NCBI RefSeq assembly: GCF_022559625.1
Contig: NZ_CP042288.1
Span: 1,558,409-1,622,408 of the forward strand
Direction of reading: 5' to 3'
From: Aquisalinus flavus
GTDB taxonomy: Bacteria; Pseudomonadota; Alphaproteobacteria; Caulobacterales; Parvularculaceae
Length of the DNA stretch: 64,000 bases
The position numbers and the translations under genes are program-made. A model generated the notes under the pieces. It was not told where the DNA came from and did not search any database. It saw only the letters and a program-made list of their open reading frames with translations. Position 1 is the stretch's first letter, and every line of letters begins with the position of its first letter. Shown one piece after another: positions 24,348 through 32,524 of this stretch.

Positions 24348-27300
24348 CTATTGCGCCGCAGCGACCGTGAGACGGCCGGTGCCGGTGCGGGCGAAAATAC
24401 CCGGGCGGTACATGTCCTCGACGACGGCGCCGGGGAAGACATACTCGCCCGGCGTCACCGCCCGCACGACATAGGCGAGCGCGAACCGGCCCGAGCCGGC
24501 ACGGTCGGCGCTGCGGCGGATATCGAGCGCGGCGACAAAGCGGTCATCCCGGGCCTCGGCGACCTTGGTGTAGGACAGCTCGCCGAGCCAGCGATAGATG
24601 CCCTCCTCGCCAGCATCGCCCGGCTCCAGCACGCTTTCGATCTCGAAGCCCGGCGGCAGCATGTCGACGATAATGGTGGCATGGAGCAGCTGGTCCTGCG
24701 GCTGGCCGCTGAGCGCGATGACATAGCGGTCGTTCTGGCTGACCGTATCGAGGCTCGCCGGGCGGCCATCGAGGGTGAAGACCGACTTGGCCAGGGCAAA
24801 ACCTTCATCGACAGCGGGCGGTGCCTCGACCGGCGTGCCGAAAACGGCGACCGAGCGGTATACCGTGCCCTGCCCCGCATTGGTGAAGGTGACGCCGCCG
24901 GTGATGTCGGCGGGCATGAGATCAAAGGCCGGAGCCGCCTGGCCTGTTGCCTCGGCACCGTTCATGGCGATGGCGACGTCGCCCGCCCGGTCGAGCAGCG
25001 TAGCGCTGGCGAGCAGCAGGAAGGCTTTTTCCTGCGTGTTGAGATAGCTCGCCTCGCTCTGCAGGCCTTCCAGATCCTCCGTCAGCTGGGCGACGAGAGC
25101 GTCCGCACCGACTTCGGCAGCGAGCGGGATCATCGCCGCCACGTCGCGCAGCGGCGACTGGTAGTAATTCTCCGCATTGCTGTAGCCGATGGTCTCGGCA
25201 GCCAGATCGAAGGCACGATTGGCGCGGGCACGATCGCCCATCAGGGCCAGCGCCGCCCCGGCATGGGCACGGGCGAGCGGGCTCGGGACATCGCCAAGGA
25301 AATTGTCCGAGAAGTAGCGCAGGTCGGACAGGTCCGCCCGGCCGGCACGGGCAAGCACATAGAAGGAATAGGCGGCGGCGCGGCGGCGCAGGTTTTCCTG
25401 CCGGTCGGCATAGATAGTGCCTTCCTCGACGCGGGTGATGTAGCCGACCGAGAGCCAGCGATCCGTACTCGTCAGTTCTTCGATGGCGTCATAGGCCGAG
25501 GCCAGCGCCGTATCCGGCACGGCGTAGCCCTGTTGTTTCGCCCGGTACAGGAAATCGGTGACATAGGCGCCGATCCAGCCTTCCGCATTGCCGTCACCGG
25601 CCCGCCACAGGCCAAACGCGCCGTCGGTCGACTGCCGCGCGAGGATCTTGTTGATCGCCTCCTGCACGCGCGGGCGCAGCGACATGTCGGTCTGCGCCCC
25701 TGCCATAGCACCAAGGTCATCGGCGAACAGCAGCGGGAAGGACGTAGAGACCAGTTGCTCCGTACACCCATAGGGATAGCGGTAGAGGCTTTCCAGCAGC
25801 GGCTTGGGATCGATCCCGCGCAGCGGCGAGAACGATACCGTCACCTCGGTCGAGCCCGGATAGTAACCGGCGATCAGGTCGCGCGACGGCGTATAGGTCG
25901 CCCCCGCCTGCATCGCCTCGGTCGTCACCTGCGTCACCGGGAAATACGGCGCGCGCACCTGGATCGGATAGGCGCGCTGGACGGCGAAATCCTGCGGGCC
26001 GTCGACCGCCAGCAGCACCTCGCCGATGCCGACATCGCTGGCGGTGAGCGAGAACAGCGCGTCCTGGCGCTGGTCCTTGGCGAGGTTGAGGTTCAGGGTT
26101 TCGTCGATATCGACCGGTCCGACGCCGTCGACAGTGACGGTATAGACACCGCTGCGGCCATCGACATTGTCGATCAGCAGCGTCGTCGAGGCGGTGTCGT
26201 CCGGCCCGAGGAAGCGCGGCAGCGCCAGCTCCGCCGGGACGGTATCGCGCACCGTCAGGGCCTGTGCCGCCGAGCCGACCTTGTCGTCGGTCCATGCGAC
26301 GGCCATCAGGCGCAATTCGCCATTGAAGTCGGGAATGTCGAGCGGCACATCGACCGTGCCATCGCCATTGATCGTCAGGATGCCATTGAACAGCGCCACG
26401 GTCCTGGTCGGCACCACGGTCAGCCCTTCCCCGCCGAGCTGGTCGCCGCCGAAGCGGGTCGGCGCGGCAAGGTTCGGGTTAAGGAGCCGTCCGTAATCGT
26501 CATAGATCTGCACGCCGAGCGATTTCTTGCCGAAGAAGAAGTCCGCCGGATCGGGCGCCGCGAACTTGGTCAGGCGCAGAATGCCTTCATCAACGGCGGC
26601 AACGGTCATCATCACCGCCTCGCCCGCCGTTGCGCCGGTCACCTCCACCGGCAGGGCAAGCTGCTGGCGCGGACGGATCATGTCATCGATATCGAAGGCG
26701 AGGTCGAGGGTGCGTGTATCCATGTCGAAGGGCACATAGACAACGCCCATGGCCCGGCGCGGGACCGGCTGGTCGACAGCGTCGCGCGGCGTGACGACCG
26801 TCGCGAGGACGTAGAAACCACCACCCCAGGACGGGTCGGTCTCGATATTGATCTCGCGCGTCGCCTCATCGATCCGTACCCGCTGGATCGAGTGGATGCG
26901 GTCGGTCGCGACGACGATGGTCGCCTCGCCGGCATAGGGCGCGGACAGGGTGATTTTGGCACGCGAACCGGGTTTGACCGGCCGGTCGGGCGCGGTCAGG
27001 CTCGCCTGGTCCGGCGTGTCGGCGCCGGACGCATAGGACGCATAGCCGGAATAGAAGCGATGGCTGGTACGCACGCCGGTCTCGGCGTCGCTCACTTCCA
27101 GCCGGTAGGAGCCATAGTCGAGGTCGCTGGACAGCTTGGCGAGGCCGTCTTGATCGGTGTCGAGCGTACCGGTTGCGATCAGGATATCCTGATAGTCGCG
27201 ACGCCAGCGCCATTCGTCATTCTGGCGGTACCATTCGAAGCGATAGTCTTCCTCGATCAGGCGCCATTCCAGAGTCGCCTCATCGACCGGCGCGCCGGCG

Positions 27301-29345
27301 CGGTCGAGCGCCAGCAGGGAGAAGGCAAGATTCTCGTCATTGGAGCGGCGCTCGCCTTCATCCTGGCGGATGCCGACATAGCGCTCCAGCGTGCGCACCG
27401 GCACGCGGGCGCTTTCCTGGACGAAACGGCCGCCGGGCTCGGCGACGCCGACGACGAGATCGGCCCGCAGCGGCATCCCATTGGCCTCGATGTCAGTGTC
27501 GATGGCGAGCGTCAGCGTCGCCTCGCCGTCGCCATCGGTCATGGTCTCGCCAAGGCGCAGATAGCGCTCGGTGAAATAGCTCTCGGTATCGCCGAACCGG
27601 AACTCGGAATAGTCCGGGAACGGATTGGGATCGACCCGCAGACGGGCATCGCCCTCCACGGCGAGGCCCGAGCCCGGCGCGCCATAGAGGAAGCGGGCAT
27701 CGACCTCGACCGCGCGGCGCTCGCCGGCGAACAGCGCCGTGTCTTCATCCGCCTCGACCTCGACCGCGATGCGCTGGGGCACGAAATCCTCCACCGCAAA
27801 GCTCTCGCTATATTCCTCCTGCGTGCCATCGACGACGAGGGTCGCCGTCCACATACCGCGCGGGGCGGAAGCGGGTACTGCAAAGTCAGTCGTGAATCCG
27901 CCGACGACCATCTCCTCGATGCGGATCACCTCGGCCTCGGTATAGTTCGGCCGGCGCAGGGTCAGCGTCGCCGGGCGCCCCTCGATGGCATTGCCGGAAT
28001 CGTCGCGGATCATGCCGGAGATATGCGCCGTCTCGCCGGGGCGATAGATGCCGCGATCGAACCACATATAGCTGTCGACGGCGCCGCTGGTATAACGGCC
28101 ATCGACATTGCGGTCTGACAGATCGAGCGGCGAGCGCGACAGGTCGATGGCAGCGAAATCGTCCTTCGGACCATAGGCGACGATCATTTGCGGCGCCAGC
28201 GCGCCCTCGCCCCGCGTGACCGGACCGGGGAAGCGCACGAGGCCGTCGCCATCGGTGGTGCCTTCGGCCAGCACCTCGTTATTGCGGGCGATCAGCTTGA
28301 CCGCGACCTTGGAGAGCGGCCGGGCGGTCTCGAGCGAGCGGACGACGAGGTCGATGCCATCGTCGCCATAATAGGCGGACAGCGCCATGTCGGTGAACAT
28401 GATCCATCGCCAGGCCCGCGCCGGCTGGTACTCGTCGACACCATCAGAGGCATCCTCGACGTCGAGGAAATAGGCACCGGGTTTCAGCCCGCCGCTTTCC
28501 TCCCGCGCCTCGCCCAGGGCCGCCCCGAGCGGGAACACGGTGACGACACGCTCATTGCGATCCATCGCCACGGGCAGTTCGCCTTCCCAGACCTTGACCC
28601 CGTCATCGAGGGCGCTTTCATCCCCCCACGGATAGCCATAGCTGCCTTCCGCCGCGCCATCGCCTTCGGTGATGCGCTTGTAGACGAGGCCGCGCTCGGC
28701 AACGCGGTAGACGGAGATTTTCAGGGATTCGACATTGACGGTCTCGAAGCCGACACCGTCAGCCTCCATGCGCGGCAGGATCACGCCGTTGCCGACGAAG
28801 CCAACGTAAGACGGCTTGTCGCCAAAGGCGACGGTGACGCCCTCGGCGCGCTCCAGCGCCGCGCCGTCGGCGCCGGGCAGGCCCTCGCGCAGGGTCGCCT
28901 GATAGGTCGTGTCGAACGCCACGCCGGAAACGCACAGCGTGTTGCCGGTCGCTTCCGTGACGGCCTGGACCGAGGGCTCGAACCGGACATAGTCAGCATA
29001 ATTCACCGTACCGGAGGACACGAGATTGCCGGTGAAGGAGAAGCACGCGCGCGGCACATCGCCGGAGGTATCCAGCGACAGGCGCGAAAAGCCGAAGCCG
29101 TCCTCTCCCGCCCCATCGCCCGCGCCATCGCCCGCTCTGGGCGCATCCTCGGCGCGGATGGTCTCGAACTCGCGCTGCTGGTCGAAGGCCTGGTTGGCCT
29201 GGGAGACGCTCTCGATCGCCGGGCGCGTGTTTTGGGCGAAATCGCCCGCCGTGATCGGCCGCGACCCGACCCGCCCGATGAACAGCCCCGCCGCAAAGGC
29301 GATCAGGACGAACACACCCGCGATAATCAGACCCTTGCGTTCCAT
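24348..29345 (-). CDS. Bacterial alpha-2-macroglobulin with thioester motif
   Basis: A 1665 aa periplasmic protease trap. An N-terminal membrane segment (about residues 7-24, no lipobox cysteine) anchors it, where E. coli YfhM uses a lipid. Many MG (fibronectin-like) domains follow, including MG-type motifs around YRPGETAHISGMIRD. The thioester motif is intact, CTEQ at C1194-Q1197, followed by the alpha/alpha helical thioester domain and a C-terminal receptor-binding-like domain. GGGAGAG precedes the ATG. It is the first gene of the operon with pbpC and the SNase-like gene. Confidence 0.93.
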   Translation of the reverse strand: MERKGLIIAGVFVLIAFAAGLFIGRVGSRPITAGDFAQNTRPAIESVSQANQAFDQQREFETIRAEDAPRAGDGAGDGAGEDGFGFSRLSLDTSGDVPRACFSFTGNLVSSGTVNYADYVRFEPSVQAVTEATGNTLCVSGVAFDTTYQATLREGLPGADGAALERAEGVTVAFGDKPSYVGFVGNGVILPRMEADGVGFETVNVESLKISVYRVAERGLVYKRITEGDGAAEGSYGYPWGDESALDDGVKVWEGELPVAMDRNERVVTVFPLGAALGEAREESGGLKPGAYFLDVEDASDGVDEYQPARAWRWIMFTDMALSAYYGDDGIDLVVRSLETARPLSKVAVKLIARNNEVLAEGTTDGDGLVRFPGPVTRGEGALAPQMIVAYGPKDDFAAIDLSRSPLDLSDRNVDGRYTSGAVDSYMWFDRGIYRPGETAHISGMIRDDSGNAIEGRPATLTLRRPNYTEAEVIRIEEMVVGGFTTDFAVPASAPRGMWTATLVVDGTQEEYSESFAVEDFVPQRIAVEVEADEDTALFAGERRAVEVDARFLYGAPGSGLAVEGDARLRVDPNPFPDYSEFRFGDTESYFTERYLRLGETMTDGDGEATLTLAIDTDIEANGMPLRADLVVGVAEPGGRFVQESARVPVRTLERYVGIRQDEGERRSNDENLAFSLLALDRAGAPVDEATLEWRLIEEDYRFEWYRQNDEWRWRRDYQDILIATGTLDTDQDGLAKLSSDLDYGSYRLEVSDAETGVRTSHRFYSGYASYASGADTPDQASLTAPDRPVKPGSRAKITLSAPYAGEATIVVATDRIHSIQRVRIDEATREINIETDPSWGGGFYVLATVVTPRDAVDQPVPRRAMGVVYVPFDMDTRTLDLAFDIDDMIRPRQQLALPVEVTGATAGEAVMMTVAAVDEGILRLTKFAAPDPADFFFGKKSLGVQIYDDYGRLLNPNLAAPTRFGGDQLGGEGLTVVPTRTVALFNGILTINGDGTVDVPLDIPDFNGELRLMAVAWTDDKVGSAAQALTVRDTVPAELALPRFLGPDDTASTTLLIDNVDGRSGVYTVTVDGVGPVDIDETLNLNLAKDQRQDALFSLTASDVGIGEVLLAVDGPQDFAVQRAYPIQVRAPYFPVTQVTTEAMQAGATYTPSRDLIAGYYPGSTEVTVSFSPLRGIDPKPLLESLYRYPYGCTEQLVSTSFPLLFADDLGAMAGAQTDMSLRPRVQEAINKILARQSTDGAFGLWRAGDGNAEGWIGAYVTDFLYRAKQQGYAVPDTALASAYDAIEELTSTDRWLSVGYITRVEEGTIYADRQENLRRRAAAYSFYVLARAGRADLSDLRYFSDNFLGDVPSPLARAHAGAALALMGDRARANRAFDLAAETIGYSNAENYYQSPLRDVAAMIPLAAEVGADALVAQLTEDLEGLQSEASYLNTQEKAFLLLASATLLDRAGDVAIAMNGAEATGQAAPAFDLMPADITGGVTFTNAGQGTVYRSVAVFGTPVEAPPAVDEGFALAKSVFTLDGRPASLDTVSQNDRYVIALSGQPQDQLLHATIIVDMLPPGFEIESVLEPGDAGEEGIYRWLGELSYTKVAEARDDRFVAALDIRRSADRAGSGRFALAYVVRAVTPGEYVFPGAVVEDMYRPGIFARTGTGRLTVAAAQ

Positions 29346-29510
29346 GAGTACTCTCCCTCGGCTGCCTGCTGGCAGCCTCTCCTCGTTATTGGGCGTGATT
29401 ATGACGCGGGCAAGGCGATATTCATATGGTAAATAACTGGTTTTACCGTGGTTTAATTGAAAGCCCGGGTCTTTTCGCGCTTGCCAAAACCGGCTAAGGC
29501 AAGTCCGGAT

Positions 29511-29587
29511 GACCCCGTAGCTCAGCAGGATAGAGCATCAGATTCCTAATCTGGGGGCCACAGGTTCGAATCCTGTCGGGGTCACCA
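29511..29587 (+). tRNA. tRNA-Arg (anticodon CCT)
   Basis: 77 nt with encoded CCA. Acceptor arms GACCCCG and CGGGGTC, D arm with TAGCTCAGCAGGATAGAGCA, anticodon loop TTCCTAA (anticodon CCT, reading AGG), and T arm ACAGG-TTCGAAT-CCTGT. All four stems pair. The following 177 bp to the next gene hold nothing recognisable; no integrase or att repeat was seen beside it. Confidence 0.97.
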
Positions 29588-29764
29588 TCCTTGCTCCGCC
29601 AGGAGCCAGCCTCGCGCGATATACGACGCCATCCATGCCGGGTCTCACCAGTGGCGTGAACCCCGGGATGCTCAAAACGCATTTGAAAGCAAAACCCTTG
29701 ATGGCTCAGATCGTCCGGAGGAACCTGCTGCGCCGATACTCGAAGACGCAGAGGATCGGGCCCG

Positions 29765-32332
29765 TCAGGCGGAGATGGAGGCGCGCTGCTTGCGGTCGTC
29801 CTGCCGGGTCAGCTTGCGGTCGAGTGCCTGCTGCATGACGGCGACAAGGGCGTTCTGGCTGATCGGCTTGGCAAGATAGTCATCCATGCCCTGCGCCATC
29901 AGTTCTTCCCGCGCGCCATCGAACGCATCCGCCGTCACGGCGATGATATAGATGTTGCTCCAGGGCTTGTTGGCGGTCCTGATCGCCTGGGTTGCGGCAA
30001 CGCCGTCCATGCCGGGCATCTGCTTGTCCATCAGGATCAGGTCATATTGCTTCAGCTTCAGGGCTTCGAGGACCTGGGTCCCGTCCTCGACGATATCCGC
30101 GCTGCGTACGCATCCCTTCAGCAGGGAGTCGATGACGATCTGGTTGACCTTGTTGTCTTCGGCGACGAGCACGTCGAGCTGCATCAGACGCGCTGGCAGG
30201 CTTTCCGCCTTTACCGCTGCCGCGGTGCTGCGCGTATTGGAGAGAATTTTCAGCGGCAGGGTCAGGGTGAATGTCGAGCCGATACCCATCTCGCTTGCCA
30301 CCACCAGGTCGCCCTCCATCAGGCGCGCGAGCTTGCGGCAGATGGACAGGCCAAGACCGGTGCCGCCATATTTGCGGTTCGCGCCGGAGTCGACCTGCTG
30401 GAATGTCTTGAAGATGTTTTCAAGCTCGTGATCCGGGATACCGATGCCGCTGTCACGTATCTGTATGCTGAAGGTTTGGTCGGGGCCGGTCCAGCCATTG
30501 ATGGCAATGGCGCCCTTTTCGGTGAACTTGATCGCGTTGGAGAGCAGGTTGAAGACGATCTGGCGGATATATTTCTCGTCCGCCTCGATCATGCCCGGCA
30601 GGTCGTCGAGGTCAGTCTCGACCCGCAGTCCCTTGTTGATGGCGTTTTCACGCCACAGGCCGATCGTCTCGGAAATGGTTTCATGGATATTGACCGGAGC
30701 CGTCACGACCTTCATGCGGCCTGATTCAATCTTGGCGACGTCGAGTATGTCATTGACGATCAGCAGGAGCGAATTGCCGGCCTTGCGCACGGTCTCGACC
30801 CGCTCGCGGTCCTCGGCACCCAGATTGTTATGCTTCAGAATGACTTCCGTCATGCCGAGAATGCCGTTCAGGGGCGTCCGGATCTCGTGGCTGGTCGTGG
30901 CCAGGAACTCCGTCTTCGCATTGTTTGCCTTTTCGAGAGCATCATTGGTCTTCTGCATTTCGGTGTGGGAACGCTGGAGTTCCTCATTGGCCTTGCGGAT
31001 GGAATTGCGGCTGCGGCGAATGGAGATATAGGCAATCGCCATCGCCGCGGCGACGACGAAACCGAACAGGGCGAAGAAGCCGGCTATCATGTATTGCTGA
31101 CGGTCTCGGGCCCGGGCGAGCGCGATATCGCGCTCCAGCTGGCCGGTCTTGAGCTTCTCGATTTCGAGTTGCTGACTGGCGAAGTCGAATTCCGCCCCCA
31201 TCAGGGCGACATTGGCAGAGCCTGCGGCCTCAAGAGCGGTCTGCTCGAGGCGTTGATGCGCCTTGGCATGGGCCAGCGCCAGCTGCAATTCACCGGCCTG
31301 CTCATAGATCAGCACTGCCGTTTCGTGAAATTCCATGTATGGCAGCGTGGTTTCGGATACCGGCGTCCCGGCGAACAGCTTGCCCATATTGGCTGCTGCG
31401 GTTTCATGATCGCCGCGGGCGAAATCCAGATGCGCCTGCACGCCCCACAGGAACGGCTCCCAGGCTTCCGTCTCCGCGCGGTCCGACGCTGCGAAACCGG
31501 CCTCGAGTGTCCGCTGGGACACATTCAGCTTGCCGGCAAGAAGCTGGACGAAGGCGATATTGGTCAGTATGCGGGCTTCCAGTATCGGGCTTTCAAAACC
31601 CTGCGACAGTTCCAGCGCCTTGTTGTAATAGGTCTCGGCCTTTTCATACTCGCCCATGCTCTTGTAGGCATTGGCGAGATTGTTGGTGGCAGACATGTCG
31701 AGGGCGGGGTCGCCGGAGAAGACCTCGGCGCTGCGCTGGTAATATTCGACGACACGCGGGTAATCGCGGGCATCGTTGTAGATCGAGCCGATGCTTTGCA
31801 GGGCCATCGCCTGGCTGCGGCTGACATCGAGGGCGGCAAAAATATCGTGGGCTTCCTGATAGCTCTTCAGCGCATCCTCTATGTCGCCCTTGTCGCGGGA
31901 GACGCGCCCACGGGTCAGCATCAGGTCGCCGCCGAGCTTTTCGCGTTTCTTGCGGTTACCGACGAGGATGATCGCCCGTTCGATCAGCGGGGCTGCCTCC
32001 TCCGACCGGTTGAGGCGCAGCAGCGCTTCAGCCTGGAGCCAGAAGGCGGTTGCAATATCCTGTTTCTGCCTGGCGCTGGCCTCGGCCCGACGGGCCAGCG
32101 TTTCGGCGCTCTGGGCATAGCGCAGGGCCTGCTCCGGATCGGCCATCATGATTTGCTTGGCGGTATTGAACAGATCGCCGGTCGACAGCTCGGACGGCTT
32201 ATCGACCGTGCCTGTATCGGCCATACCGGCCTCGGCAATACCGTTCTCCGCCATGGCGGGTCCGGTAGCCAGAGAGAGCCAGAGACCGATCGTAAGGACT
32301 GCGGCCTTGATGAGACGCTTATTAACCGGCAT
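29765..32332 (-). CDS. Hybrid sensor histidine kinase with periplasmic TPR sensor
   Basis: An 855 aa protein. Signal peptide (about 1-28, ends GPAMAE), a periplasmic region of tetratricopeptide-type helical repeats (about 45-390), one membrane segment (about 413-435), a coiled coil, a HisKA domain with H482 (TTSHEIRTPLNG), HATPase_c (IRDSGIGI, GGTGLGLSI), and a C-terminal receiver with D769 (LILMDKQMPGMDG). The ribosome site is GGGGAAGG. It lies downstream of the protease gene on the same strand, but a terminator separates them. No partner output regulator is adjacent; the phosphate may pass to a distant protein. Confidence 0.9.
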   Translation of the reverse strand: MPVNKRLIKAAVLTIGLWLSLATGPAMAENGIAEAGMADTGTVDKPSELSTGDLFNTAKQIMMADPEQALRYAQSAETLARRAEASARQKQDIATAFWLQAEALLRLNRSEEAAPLIERAIILVGNRKKREKLGGDLMLTRGRVSRDKGDIEDALKSYQEAHDIFAALDVSRSQAMALQSIGSIYNDARDYPRVVEYYQRSAEVFSGDPALDMSATNNLANAYKSMGEYEKAETYYNKALELSQGFESPILEARILTNIAFVQLLAGKLNVSQRTLEAGFAASDRAETEAWEPFLWGVQAHLDFARGDHETAAANMGKLFAGTPVSETTLPYMEFHETAVLIYEQAGELQLALAHAKAHQRLEQTALEAAGSANVALMGAEFDFASQQLEIEKLKTGQLERDIALARARDRQQYMIAGFFALFGFVVAAAMAIAYISIRRSRNSIRKANEELQRSHTEMQKTNDALEKANNAKTEFLATTSHEIRTPLNGILGMTEVILKHNNLGAEDRERVETVRKAGNSLLLIVNDILDVAKIESGRMKVVTAPVNIHETISETIGLWRENAINKGLRVETDLDDLPGMIEADEKYIRQIVFNLLSNAIKFTEKGAIAINGWTGPDQTFSIQIRDSGIGIPDHELENIFKTFQQVDSGANRKYGGTGLGLSICRKLARLMEGDLVVASEMGIGSTFTLTLPLKILSNTRSTAAAVKAESLPARLMQLDVLVAEDNKVNQIVIDSLLKGCVRSADIVEDGTQVLEALKLKQYDLILMDKQMPGMDGVAATQAIRTANKPWSNIYIIAVTADAFDGAREELMAQGMDDYLAKPISQNALVAVMQQALDRKLTRQDDRKQRASISA

Positions 32333-32461
32333 TCAGAACCTTCCCCTTGATACCCACCCTAGCGGCTCAAAGTTGATATTCAGTTTAGAAAATCCCTCCG
32401 CTAACGTCATCGGACAGGAATTGTTCAGCATACTTAAAACCCTTTAAAAGGCTTAAGAAAT

Positions 32462-32487
32462 AAGCCGGATCCCGAGGGATCCGGCTT
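32462..32487 (-). terminator. Hairpin terminator after the S8 protease gene
   Basis: Perfect 11-bp arms AAGCCGGATCC (32462-32472) and GGATCCGGCTT (32477-32487) with a CGAG tetraloop. On the minus strand it is followed by the T-rich ATTTCTT. It lies 38 bp after the protease stop and separates that gene from the hybrid kinase. Confidence 0.75.
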
Positions 32488-32524
32488 GCTGAAAAAGGAG
32501 CAAGTTTCAGGGGTCAGTCCAGCT

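Noticed and set aside
24189..28118. A 1309-codon open frame antisense to the alpha-2-macroglobulin gene
   Set aside because: It mirrors the high-GC third positions of the real gene, has no domain, and is rich in His/Gln/Arg/Asp as expected for antisense frames.
29494..29682. A 62-codon ORF antisense to tRNA-Arg with the RIRTCGPQIRNLMLYPAELRG phrase
   Set aside because: This is a well-known false protein created by reading the tRNA backwards.
29588..29764. Integration site beside tRNA-Arg
   Set aside because: No integrase and no direct repeat of the tRNA 3' end was seen.
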